From: an uncultured Oscillospiraceae bacterium
GTDB taxonomy: Bacteria > Bacillota > Clostridia > Oscillospirales > Ruminococcaceae
NCBI GenBank assembly: GCA_910578965.1
Contig: CAJTSP010000048.1
Location: 1-16,776 of the forward strand
Length of the DNA stretch: 16,776 nucleotides
Direction of reading: 5' to 3'
Shown here: piece after piece, positions 1-6,237 of the stretch
Position numbering within the stretch: the first letter of the stretch is position 1
How the letters are laid out: each line of letters opens with the position of its first letter
Notes under the pieces: model-generated
What the model saw: the letters and a program-made list of their open reading frames with translations, nothing else
The model's database searches: none
What the model was told of the DNA's origin: nothing
Program-made: the position numbers and the translations under genes

Positions 1-306
1 GCGGGGGTAGACCCGCAGTTGGTGTTTGAGGCGATCAAGGGCGGCCTTGCGGGCAGCACGGTGATGAACGCCAAGGCCCCCATGATGATTGCCGGCAACG
101 ACAAGCCCGGCTTTAAGATCGACCTGCATATCAAGGACCTGAACAACGCGCTGGACTGCGCCCACAGCGTGGGGGCCCCAGTGCCGATGACCGCCGAGGT
201 GCAGGAAATCCTGCAATGGATGCACAGCCACGAGGGCGGCCAGAAGGATCACAGCGCCATTGCCCAGTACTACGAGCACCTCACCGGTATCCAGATCGGC
301 CGGTAA
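1..306 (+). CDS. garR: 2-hydroxy-3-oxopropionate (tartronate semialdehyde) reductase, C-terminal part
   Basis: This is the 3' end of a gene that begins before the window; about 101 codons are visible, open from base 1 to TAA. The translation (VFEAIKGGLAGSTVMNAKAP, then KPGFKIDLHIKDLNNALD, then DHSAIAQYYE) closely follows the C-terminal domain of E. coli GarR/GlxR as I remember it. That family reduces tartronate semialdehyde to D-glycerate with NAD(P)H in the cytoplasm, in glyoxylate, glucarate or galactarate breakdown. The all-helical C-terminal domain of the beta-hydroxyacid dehydrogenase superfamily is present, including the conserved Lys of IKDL. The Rossmann domain and the main catalytic Lys lie off the window. 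Another member of the superfamily, such as 3-hydroxyisobutyrate dehydrogenase, is possible but fits the GGLAGSTV and IDLHIKDL segments less well. Confidence 0.85.
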   Translation, partial: AGVDPQLVFEAIKGGLAGSTVMNAKAPMMIAGNDKPGFKIDLHIKDLNNALDCAHSVGAPVPMTAEVQEILQWMHSHEGGQKDHSAIAQYYEHLTGIQIGR

Positions 307-334
307 GCGGCCTTAAAAGGCAGAAATCTTGCCT

Positions 335-367
335 GCCCGCCTGTGCCCGGCACAAGCGGGCGTTTTT
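335..367 (+). terminator. Intrinsic terminator after the garR-like gene
   Basis: GCCCGC (335-340) pairs with GCGGGC (356-361). Inside, TGTGC (342-346) pairs with GCACA (350-354) around a 3-nt loop, with one C-A mismatch between the two stems. The tail is GTTTTT (362-367). Only 36 nt separate the T-tract from the ATG of the next gene, so that gene may depend on read-through. Confidence 0.8.
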
Positions 368-403
368 ATTGGCTGCCCACACAAAAACAGAAAGGAACGG
401 TTT

Positions 404-1624
404 ATGAAAGCAAAACACCGGGCAATGCTGTACTTCGGCTGCTTTGACGGGATCTTTTGGGGGATCATGGCATCCTACGGTTCCTATATCGTGGCAATGG
501 CCCTGTCGCGCGGATACGGGCAGGGCGTTGTCAGCATTATGGCGTCGGGGTACCTTGTCAGCGCGTTTGCCGGGCAGTTTTTCTGGGCCGGTATGTGCGA
601 CCGGCTGCACACCAACAAAAAAATATTTATTGCCGGCGTATCCATTACGGCCATCGTGCAGCTCCTGCTTTACTTTACAAGCTCCGGGCTGCTGTTTGGC
701 GTGCTGTATGTCGCGCTGGGCTTTACCCTACAGCCGATGGGCTCCATCCTGGATGCATGGATGCTCCGGGCCTTGGAGGGGGATGTCAAGGCCTACGCGC
801 CCGCGCGGGGTGGCGGGAGCATCGGCTATGCGGCAATCATGCTGGTAACCGGCAGGCTGATTGCGCGGTTTGGCTATCCGGCCATGCCGGTTTGTGCCAG
901 CCTGTTTGCGGCGGCTGCGCTGGCCGTTGCCTTTGTCACGCCGGAGCCAGGCTTTGCCGCTGTAGGCCCAACCGAAAAAGCTTTTTGGAAAACAGCCCTG
1001 TCCACGCTCCGGGACCGGCCCTATCTGCGGATGCTGCTTATGGTCTTTCTAATGGGTATGGCCAGCGCGCCGATTAACAGCTTCAAAATCAGTATTTTGC
1101 GTTCGCTGGGCGGCGATATAAGCACGCAGGGCCTGGACGGCTTTTTTGGCTGTGCGGCCCAGTTTATGGTATTTGAAGCGGGCATTTTGCTGGCGCGGAT
1201 CCCTGCGGCCGCGCGCATGCTGGGAGGGGCCTGCCTGCTGACGCTGGCTATCCTGATAACGGCAAACGCATCAGGCTGCGGCGCGGCCATCCTTGCCAGC
1301 ATGCTCATCGGCGCGATTTTTGGGATTGTGATACCGGCAGGGCGCGAGCTGATCCTTAAAACAGTCGACCCACGCTGCCACACCACGGCAATCGGGCTGA
1401 TGGACGGGTGCTACTCGTTTTTGGGCGGGACCGTGGCAATGCTGTATGCCGGCGCCCTAATCGAGGCCTTCGGCCTCCGCGCCATGCTCCTTGTCTGCCT
1501 GGCGGTTTCGCTTGTGCCGCTGCTGCTTGCCTGGCAGGCTTGCGCGCGGCAGAGCCGGCCCCGGCCGTCCCCAAGGCCCTGCGGCCGCGCGCAAGCCTGC
1601 TGCCATAAAAAGGATGGCCGCTAA
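404..1624 (+). CDS. MFS transporter (MFS_1-like / nucleoside-H+ symporter-like)
   Basis: This is a 406-residue polytopic inner-membrane protein with about 12 hydrophobic segments, the first near residues 8-32. The start is the ATG behind GAAAGGA (spacing 8); the frame runs further upstream, but that part crosses the terminator stem. After the fourth or fifth helix, residues 135-143 read RGGGSIGYA. This resembles the R-x-W-G-S-x-G-[YF] signature of LacY-like and nucleoside-symporter-like members of the major facilitator superfamily. A second, weaker hint of family membership is GLMDGCYSFLGG in the C-terminal half. The last ~25 residues are a Cys-, Arg- and Pro-rich cytoplasmic tail ending in KKDGR. 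The substrate cannot be read from the sequence. The upstream tartronate semialdehyde reductase gene hints at a sugar acid or glycerate-type compound, which is inference only. Confidence 0.8.
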   Translation: MKAKHRAMLYFGCFDGIFWGIMASYGSYIVAMALSRGYGQGVVSIMASGYLVSAFAGQFFWAGMCDRLHTNKKIFIAGVSITAIVQLLLYFTSSGLLFGVLYVALGFTLQPMGSILDAWMLRALEGDVKAYAPARGGGSIGYAAIMLVTGRLIARFGYPAMPVCASLFAAAALAVAFVTPEPGFAAVGPTEKAFWKTALSTLRDRPYLRMLLMVFLMGMASAPINSFKISILRSLGGDISTQGLDGFFGCAAQFMVFEAGILLARIPAAARMLGGACLLTLAILITANASGCGAAILASMLIGAIFGIVIPAGRELILKTVDPRCHTTAIGLMDGCYSFLGGTVAMLYAGALIEAFGLRAMLLVCLAVSLVPLLLAWQACARQSRPRPSPRPCGRAQACCHKKDGR

Positions 1625-1671
1625 GGTTTTTCAGACGCTTTGCCATAAAACAATCCCGGCGTTTCCGGATG

Positions 1672-1728
1672 GGTGCGGAAGGCTTACGCCCGTGTTTAGG
1701 GCAGTCAAAAGCCTTTCGCACCTTTTTT
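1672..1728 (+). terminator. Long-stem intrinsic terminator after the MFS gene
   Basis: A 14-bp stem (1672-1685 with 1709-1722, one G-T wobble) is followed directly by six T (1723-1728). The 23-nt apical part holds a second small hairpin, GCCC (1688-1691) with GGGC (1699-1702). It lies 48 nt after the MFS stop codon. Apart from this, 1625-1801 shows no gene, and I see no clear promoter for the genes that follow. Confidence 0.8.
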
Positions 1729-1801
1729 GCGCGCAGAAGTTCTTGCGCCTGCAAAAAGGACTATTCCCCCTTCCCCGCTCATACTGATAGAGAGAGGGGC
1801 T

Positions 1802-1981
1802 ATGGGGGGTGGTTTCGCTATTTCCGACAAGACTGCTTTGAATTTCCGTTTTCACAACCCCAACACAGCAGAGGAGGCCGCCAGCTACATATTGAAAATC
1901 CTTCTTGAAGCAAACCGGCCAAAGCTGGAGGCGGCGCTGCAAAGCGAAGCCTCCCAAAAGGGGCCATTAAAAACCCCGTAA
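1802..1981 (+). CDS. Small conserved-looking protein preceding the serine recombinase
   Basis: This is a 59-codon ORF starting at ATG behind GAGAGGGG (spacing about 3); the frame stays open upstream to 1727 but has no better start. The protein begins MGGGFAISDK and contains FRFHNPNTAEEAASYILKI, then LLEANRPKLEAAL. From memory, short proteins with an F-HNPNT-E-TA-YIL-----EAN pattern are commonly found in front of serine recombinase genes in clostridial mobile elements. I know of no assigned function for them. It is predicted to be mostly helical after residue 20, with no Cys cluster or membrane segment. Its own terminator follows 3 nt after the stop, so it may be transcribed apart from the recombinase. 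Base composition is less GC-rich than the flanking chromosomal genes. Confidence 0.6.
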   Translation: MGGGFAISDKTALNFRFHNPNTAEEAASYILKILLEANRPKLEAALQSEASQKGPLKTP

Positions 1982-1984
1982 GAA

Positions 1985-2020
1985 AAAGGCGGCCGCACAA
2001 AAAGGCCGCCTTTCCCTTTT
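1985..2020 (+). terminator. Intrinsic terminator between small ORF and recombinase
   Basis: A perfect 10-bp stem, AAAGGCGGCC (1985-1994) with GGCCGCCTTT (2004-2013), has a 9-nt loop and is followed by CCCTTTT. The A-run on the left arm means it could also act on the minus strand. Confidence 0.8.
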
Positions 2021-2104
2021 GGAGGGTTTTCCCCCTAAAGGCCCGGGCGCCATGGCCGCACTGCATCGGCAAGACAGACAGGCATAGACAGAAAGGTATT
2101 GTAT

Positions 2105-3640
2105 ATGGACATTGCAGCTTACTGCCGGGTTTCCACAGACAGGTCCGATCAGCTAAACAGCTTGGATACTCAAAAAAAGTTCTTTAGGGATTACACCCAA
2201 AAAAACGGCCATAATCTTGTACAGCTCTATGCCGACGAGGGCATTTCGGGGACGAAAACCAAAAACCGCAAAGAATTCCTGCGTTTGATGCGCGATGCAC
2301 AGCGCGGCTTGTTTGGGATGGTCGTGGTAAAAGATATTTCCCGGTTCGCCCGCAACACCGTAGACCTTTTGCAGAGCATCCGCACCCTAAAAGCGCTGGG
2401 GATAGAAACCACCTTCCTGACCGCCAATATGACCGTTTTAGGGCAGTCGGAGTTTGTACTGACCATTTTTGGCGCCCTGGCGCAGGAGGAAAGCGCAAAC
2501 ACCTCTAAGCGGGTAAAGTTTGGCAAAAGACTGAACGCAGAAAAGGGCCGGGTCCCCAATATCGTTTACGGGTACGATAAAACTGCCGGCGATTATTTCA
2601 ACCTTGCCATCAACCCAACCGAAGCGCAGGTGATCCGGCAGATTTTTGACTGGTATCTGAAAGAAGGCTACGGGGCTGCAAAAATCGCCAACCGGTTAAA
2701 CGAAAAGGGTATCAGGACAAAACGGGGCTGTAGCTTCAGCCAAAATGCGGTCTGCCGAATCTTAACCAACGAGCTTTATACCGGAAAAATCATCAACGGC
2801 AAACAGGAGGTCGTCGATTTTCTTACCGGTACAAGGAAGCAAAAGAGCGAATCCGAATGGTTTATCACCAACCGCCCTGACCTTCGGATCATTGAGCCGG
2901 AGCAATTCGATAAAGCGCGGGCGGTTTTGCAGGGGCGGCATGATATGTTTCAGAGCCGACATGAACGCCAAAGCAACAAGCATCTGTTCAGCACCCTCAT
3001 CAAATGCAAGGAGTGCGGCCGGTCGTTCCGGCGCGTTGCACGCACCTATAAAAACACCTATGTCCGCTGGACCTGCTCCGGGCACAACGGAAAAGGCGCA
3101 GACAATTGCTGTAACGCGCTAACCGTGGACGAAAGCAAGCTGATCCAGGCGCTGGAGGGATATTTCGCAGCCCTTTTGCATAAAAAAAAGGACATTGCCC
3201 GGTATATGGCAAGGGAATTTGCCCGGATCTATAAAGCCAAGGATGAAAACACGCCTGATGAAAACGAGCTGAACCGTCAGCTTGCCAAATGCAAAAAAAT
3301 GCGGCAAAAGTACATAGACATGTACGCCGATGACCTAATCAGCCGGGAAGAGCTGCACAAAAAAGCCGGTGAGATCAAGGCCGAGCTGGAACGGCTGGAG
3401 AATGAACAACGAATGGCGCGGTACGGTTTGGAAAAAGGCGGCCAACTGGAGGAGGTCGTTGGCAGGACATTCCGGCGTATAGAGGATATCGTTTCGGTGC
3501 GGGAGATGACCAACGCGCAGCTAAAGCAGGTCATCCAAAAGATCGAGGTGGACAAAGACGGAAACGTGGATATCTCCCTGCACTTGTTCGGCGGCCTCGG
3601 GCCGGATAGAACCTTCCCAGTTCATCACAACGGAACATAA
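2105..3640 (+). CDS. Large serine recombinase (site-specific integrase/resolvase)
   Basis: This is a 511-residue DNA recombinase of the large serine family, which integrates and excises mobile elements through a 5' phosphoserine intermediate. The N-terminal resolvase domain (about 2-145) carries AYCRVSTD, with Ser10 as the likely nucleophile and Arg8 beside it, then VKDISRFARN. A Recombinase domain (about 160-265) follows. A zinc ribbon has C301-x2-C304 paired with C324 and C335/C336. A coiled-coil region (about 390-440) follows, and the C-terminal end resembles relatives in elements (GLGPDRTFPVHHN). The start is ATG at 2105 behind GAAAGG (spacing 8); an in-frame TTG lies 6 nt upstream. Length and domain order look intact. 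No relaxase, conjugation or cargo genes are nearby, so this looks like a minimal or eroded element. Codon and base use are less GC-rich than in the neighbours, in keeping with transfer. Confidence 0.93.
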   Translation: MDIAAYCRVSTDRSDQLNSLDTQKKFFRDYTQKNGHNLVQLYADEGISGTKTKNRKEFLRLMRDAQRGLFGMVVVKDISRFARNTVDLLQSIRTLKALGIETTFLTANMTVLGQSEFVLTIFGALAQEESANTSKRVKFGKRLNAEKGRVPNIVYGYDKTAGDYFNLAINPTEAQVIRQIFDWYLKEGYGAAKIANRLNEKGIRTKRGCSFSQNAVCRILTNELYTGKIINGKQEVVDFLTGTRKQKSESEWFITNRPDLRIIEPEQFDKARAVLQGRHDMFQSRHERQSNKHLFSTLIKCKECGRSFRRVARTYKNTYVRWTCSGHNGKGADNCCNALTVDESKLIQALEGYFAALLHKKKDIARYMAREFARIYKAKDENTPDENELNRQLAKCKKMRQKYIDMYADDLISREELHKKAGEIKAELERLENEQRMARYGLEKGGQLEEVVGRTFRRIEDIVSVREMTNAQLKQVIQKIEVDKDGNVDISLHLFGGLGPDRTFPVHHNGT

Positions 3641-3791
3641 GGACGTTACCTGCCGGCTGCGGCGGCTAAGCCCCTCGCTGTTTAGCGAGGTGCAGCAGGT
3701 ATTAGGCCGCAACAAGGCCGAACGGCACCTGCGCGGCGGGGCCGCTACCCAGCAGAAGTACGCACAGCAGGCCCGGCGCGCATCCACATAA
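3606..3791 (+). pseudogene. Decayed small ORF overlapping the recombinase 3' end
   Basis: In a different frame from the recombinase, 61 open codons run from 3606 to TAA at 3789-3791. The translation looks protein-like: EPSQFITTEHKDVTCRL, then LSPSLFSEVQQVLGRNKAER, then RGGAATQQKYAQQARR. There is no ATG, GTG or TTG at the natural beginning; an ATA codon sits at 3606 where a start would be expected, with no good ribosome site. The first 35 nt overlap the recombinase gene. This suggests a small translationally coupled gene of the mobile element whose start has been lost, or a downstream piece of a truncated gene. I do not recognise the family. A 7-bp hairpin (CCTCGCT 3673-3679 with AGCGAGG 3684-3690) lies inside it. 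Confidence 0.35.
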
Positions 3792-3899
3792 AAGCTTGCA
3801 GGCACAAAAAGGCCCAGCCGGCACGGCGGCGCCGGGCGGGCCGTTCAAGGACCCCGCAGGCGGCGCAAGCGCGGATTTCCAAGAAAAAGGCAAAAAACG

Positions 3900-3926
3900 C
3901 CCCGCAACGGTGGAAACCGCGCGGGG
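3900..3926. terminator. Two-part hairpin, possible terminator
   Basis: CCCCGC (3900-3905) pairs with GCGGGG (3921-3926), and inside it CGGT (3908-3911) pairs with ACCG (3916-3919) around GGAA. On the plus strand the tail is weak (TCTTGTTG). On the minus strand six T follow (plus-strand A at 3893-3898), so it is a better minus-strand terminator although no minus-strand gene is nearby. Confidence 0.5.
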
Positions 3927-3940
3927 TCTTGTTGTATAAT
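3911..3940 (+). promoter_or_regulatory. Putative sigma-A promoter for the dCMP deaminase gene
   Basis: A perfect TATAAT lies at 3935-3940, with TGGAAA (4 of 6 matches to TTGACA) at 3911-3916 and an 18-nt spacer. The -35 lies inside the hairpin at 3900-3926. The leader would be about 110 nt. Confidence 0.5.
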
Positions 3941-4056
3941 GGAGCAAAGGGGCAACAGCAGCCCCCCAAAGCCTGTGCCGCCGGGCAAAGCTCCAAACGG
4001 CCTTTTGCCGGGGCAAACACAGGGCCCGCCGCCGGGGGCCCAAAAGGAGGCAGCCG

Positions 4057-4536
4057 ATGAAACGCCAGGATTATCTGCACTGGGACGAATATTTTATGGG
4101 CATCGCCCTGCTGACCGCCCTGCGCAGCAAGGACCCCAGCAGCCAGGTGGGGGCCTGCATCGTCACCCCGGAAAACAAGATCCTCTCGCTGGGCTACAAC
4201 GGCATGCCCATTGGCTGCAGCGACGATGAGATGCCTTGGAGCCGGGAGGGCGAGCCTCTGGATACCAAGTACATGTACGTCTGCCACGCCGAGCTCAACG
4301 CCATTTTGAACAATGCCCACGGCAGCCTCAAGGGAGCGCGGGTGTATGTGACCCTTTTCCCCTGCAACGAATGCGCCAAGGCCATTATCCAGAGCGGCAT
4401 CTCCAAGATCATCTACCTGTCGGACAAGTATCACGACACCCCCATCAGCATTGCCAGCCGGCGGCTGCTGCGCACAGCGGGGGTGGAGTTTGAGCCCTAC
4501 CGGCCTACCGGGCGGGAAATTTCGCTGGGGCTGTAA
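4057..4536 (+). CDS. Deoxycytidylate (dCMP) deaminase family protein
   Basis: This is a 159-residue cytoplasmic zinc enzyme of the cytidine/dCMP deaminase superfamily. It should convert dCMP to dUMP, the precursor of dTMP. The zinc site is complete: H77-A78-E79 (histidine ligand and general base) and P102-C103-x2-C106 (cysteine ligands). The N-terminus (DEYFMGIALLTALRSKDPSSQVGA) and YNGMPIG are typical of ComEB/dCMP deaminases, as is the ~160-residue length. The start ATG has AGGAGG six nt upstream. The uridine kinase gene follows 69 nt later with no T-tailed hairpin between them, so the two are probably co-transcribed as a pyrimidine-salvage unit. A ComEB competence role is not implied, since no other competence gene is nearby. 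Confidence 0.92.
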   Translation: MKRQDYLHWDEYFMGIALLTALRSKDPSSQVGACIVTPENKILSLGYNGMPIGCSDDEMPWSREGEPLDTKYMYVCHAELNAILNNAHGSLKGARVYVTLFPCNECAKAIIQSGISKIIYLSDKYHDTPISIASRRLLRTAGVEFEPYRPTGREISLGL

Positions 4537-4605
4537 AAGGGGGCCCGCCCAAAGCGCCGGGAGGGCCCTACGCGTATCAAACGGCAAGCAAAGGGGGAAA
4601 CGGCC

Positions 4606-5235
4606 ATGAATACCATCGTGATCGGGGTTGCGGGGGGCACCGGCAGCGGCAAAACCACCCTGGCCCGGCGGCTGCGGGAGCAGTTTGGCGAGCATGAGGT
4701 AACCGTATTAAACCACGACAGCTATTATAAACGGCACGACGAAATGCCCTTTGAGGAACGTTGCCTTTTGAACTACGACCACCCGGACGCCTTTGACACC
4801 GACTTGATGGTGGAGCATCTCAAGCGGCTCAAAAGCGGACAGGCCGTCGAGTGCCCCACCTACGATTACACCCGGCACAACCGTGCCAGAGAGACCGTGA
4901 CCCTGCGGCCCGCGCCGGTGATCCTGGTGGAGGGCATCCTGATCTTTTGCAGCCCCGAGCTGTGCAGCGAGATGGACATCAAGGTATTTGTAGACGCCGA
5001 TGCGGACGTGCGGATTTTGCGGCGGATCATCCGGGACGTCAAAAAGCGGGGCCGCACGCTGGACAGCGTGGTCAGCCAGTACCTAACCACCGTAAAGCCG
5101 ATGCACGAGCAGTTTGTGGAGCCCAGCAAGCGCAAGGCCGACCTCATCATCCCCCAGGGGGGCAAAAACCAGGTGGCCCTCGAGATGCTGATCCAGCGGG
5201 TGAGCGCCCATCTGGCCCGGGCGGGGGAGGGATAG
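4606..5235 (+). CDS. udk: Uridine kinase (uridine/cytidine kinase)
   Basis: This is a 209-residue P-loop kinase that phosphorylates uridine and cytidine to UMP and CMP in the cytoplasm. The Walker A motif GGTGSGKT is at residues 10-17. The uridine-kinase signature NHDSYYK is at 36-42, YDHPDAFD at 57-64 and PTYDYTRHNR near 85. The lid region IIRDVKKRGRT and the closing PSKRKADLIIPQGG are also as in Udk. Length matches the family (about 205-215). The ATG has AAAGGGGG about 8 nt upstream. The dCMP deaminase upstream supports a nucleotide-salvage role. A phosphoribulokinase is related in fold, but the motifs fit Udk. Confidence 0.95.
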   Translation: MNTIVIGVAGGTGSGKTTLARRLREQFGEHEVTVLNHDSYYKRHDEMPFEERCLLNYDHPDAFDTDLMVEHLKRLKSGQAVECPTYDYTRHNRARETVTLRPAPVILVEGILIFCSPELCSEMDIKVFVDADADVRILRRIIRDVKKRGRTLDSVVSQYLTTVKPMHEQFVEPSKRKADLIIPQGGKNQVALEMLIQRVSAHLARAGEG

Positions 5236-5283
5236 GGCCGGCAGCAACCCAGCGTATATTGAAGAGGGCGCTTTGGCCCATTG

Positions 5284-5338
5284 ACACAAAACATCTGCCG
5301 CAAAGCGGTATTTCCGCTTTGCGGCAGATGTTTTGTGT
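5284..5338. terminator. 25-bp perfect palindrome, bidirectional terminator
   Basis: Two 25-nt arms (5284-5308 and 5314-5338) are exact reverse complements around a TATTT loop. Each outer end carries an A-rich or T-rich tract (ACAAAACA and TGTTTTGT), so either strand gives a GC-rich core followed by a U-rich run. It lies 48 nt after udk (plus) and 37 nt after the stop of the convergent minus-strand gene, as expected for a shared terminator. Confidence 0.8.
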
Positions 5339-5375
5339 ATCCGGTCCCTATCGCCATGCGCCAGCCCCGTTCGTG

Positions 5376-5864
5376 TCAGCAGTGGCCTCCGTGGTGGCCC
5401 CCGCCATGGCCATGGTGCCCGCCGCGGGGGGCAGGCGCTTCTTCCCACGTCGCATCGCTGCCCGGATAAATCCCGGCAGCACGCCCGCAGTAGGGCGTCC
5501 CGTCGTGCAGATGCCAGCCCTCGAGCGTGCAGTCCCCATAGGGGCAGGGCGTTCCCGGGGTACCCGCGCTGCTGTGCCCGCAGTAGGACGTACCGTCATG
5601 CGTGTGCCAGCCCTCGAGCGTGCAGCCGTTGTAGGGGCAGGACCCACCTGCGCCGCCATGCCCGCAGTAGGGGGTACCGTCATGCCGGTGCGGGCCGTTA
5701 AAGATGCAGTCCCCATAGGGGCAGGGCCCGGCGAAGGAAGCGCCGGTATCCCCGCAGCGGCTGCGGTGGTTTTCGTCGCGGGGGTGGGCGCAAGCCGGCA
5801 GGGCCAGCCCGGCGGCAAGCACCAGGCAGAACAGCCCGGCGGCAAGGCGATGTTTTTGTTTCAT
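5376..5864 (-). CDS. Exported Cys/His-repeat protein of unknown function
   Basis: This is a 162-residue protein with a clear export signal: KQKHR, a hydrophobic core at 8-22, and then LPAC at 22-25, which could be a lipobox (Cys25) or part of an ACA signal-peptidase I site. The mature part has three tandem repeats of about 28-31 residues with spacing C-x4-C-x5-H-x-H-x5-C-x-H: C48, C53, H59, H61, C67, H69; C76, C81, H87, H89, C95, H97; C107, C112, H118, H120, C126 (the last His is Arg). The core reads CPYGDCTLEGWHxHDGTxYCG. The C-terminus is a Gly/His run (RGGHHGHGGGHHGGHC). The spacing suggests metal binding outside the membrane, which is inference. The ATG has AAAGGAG about 11 nt upstream; the ORF runs open to 5951, but that part lies in repeat DNA. 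No family name is assigned. Confidence 0.75.
   Translation of the reverse strand: MKQKHRLAAGLFCLVLAAGLALPACAHPRDENHRSRCGDTGASFAGPCPYGDCIFNGPHRHDGTPYCGHGGAGGSCPYNGCTLEGWHTHDGTSYCGHSSAGTPGTPCPYGDCTLEGWHLHDGTPYCGRAAGIYPGSDATWEEAPAPRGGHHGHGGGHHGGHC
5484..5745 (-). repeat. In-frame tandem repeats inside the Cys/His gene
   Basis: The motif CCCGCAGTAGG recurs at 5484, 5577 and 5661, so the unit lengths are 93 and 84 bp, both multiples of three. Around it, CCGTC-TGC-G-TGCC-GCCCTCGAG and GGGGCAGG recur. The units encode the C-x4-C/H-x-H/YCGH repeats and have diverged, so this is an old internal duplication of coding sequence. Confidence 0.8.
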
Positions 5865-5885
5865 GGGTTTGCGCACTCCTTTTTT

Positions 5886-6048
5886 AGAAGCTGTACCAAT
5901 AGACGGCGTGCGCAGCATGGCGAGAAAATTTTTTGACTGTCGAAGCCCCAAAATTGCAGAAATACTTGGTGTATTTCAAGATTTTGGGGCAAAGACAGAC
6001 GGAAAATTTGCCGCCAGGATGTGTGCGATGGCTATTGGTACAGCTTCT
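5886..6048. mobile_element. MITE-like near-palindromic element, 163 bp
   Basis: The ends are a perfect 17-bp terminal inverted repeat: AGAAGCTGTACCAATAG at 5886-5902 and its reverse complement at 6032-6048. The symmetry continues inward imperfectly. TGGCG (5918-5922) pairs with CGCCA (6012-6016), AAATTTT with AAAATTT, and CTGTC (5937-5941) with GACAG (5994-5998). GCCCCAAAAT (5945-5954) pairs with ATTTTGGGGC (5981-5990), and AAATAC (5960-5965) with GTATTT (5971-5976). The whole element can fold into one long hairpin. It encodes nothing. No clear target-site duplication was found. The parent transposase family is unknown. Confidence 0.75.
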
Positions 6049-6083
6049 TACTCTTTGCCAAAACAGCGCGTATCCCGGGCTGC

Positions 6084-6237
6084 GGCTGCCCAGTAGAATG
6101 TGCGGTAAGGTGAATTGCTCCAAAGGGGCAAGACTGCGCCCGCAGGCGCGTATCGGAGGCCCCGCCGCTTTGCGGCGGGGCCAAGGCCGGAGACGGAGGA
6201 TCCCCTGGGGAAATTTGTTTTCTTGTTGAACCGCCGC
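6084..6237 (+). repeat. Dispersed ~155-bp hairpin-rich repeat, copy 1
   Basis: This matches the reverse complement of 10362-10516 at about 93-94% by eye, with no length change in the core. Four hairpins lie in order: TGCTCC/GGGGCA (6116-6130), GCGCC/GGCGC with a CGCA loop (6136-6149), an 11-bp stem GGCCCCGCCGC (6158-6168) with its complement (6172-6182) around TTT, and TCCC-CTG-GGGA (6201-6211). A T-rich end (TTTGTTTTCTTG) follows. It lies 48 nt beyond the glgA stop codon, antisense to glgA. Confidence 0.85.

Larger units (their letters stand above)
3641..4056. other. Recombinase-to-deaminase gap: ORF remnant, hairpins, promoter
   Basis: This 416-nt stretch has no intact gene. It holds the start-less ORF (to 3791). 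A GC-rich imperfect hairpin at 3811-3842 is preceded by five A, so it has a T-tract on the minus strand. A second hairpin lies at 3900-3926 and a promoter at 3911-3940. The rest, 3941-4044, is the presumed leader of the deaminase mRNA, and nothing recognisable was found there. Confidence 0.5.

Noticed and set aside
3745..4695. 316-codon minus-strand ORF
   Set aside because: It lies antisense to the dCMP deaminase and uridine kinase, whose motifs are complete. It is an open frame caused by GC-rich codon use.
5484..5745. Regular repeats considered as a CRISPR array
   Set aside because: Units are 84-93 bp, diverged, in frame, and encode protein repeats. There are no short identical repeats with unique spacers and no cas genes.
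4851..5936. 361-codon plus-strand ORF
   Set aside because: It crosses the udk stop, the 25-bp palindrome, and the Cys/His gene in antisense. The composition is low-complexity and has no motif.
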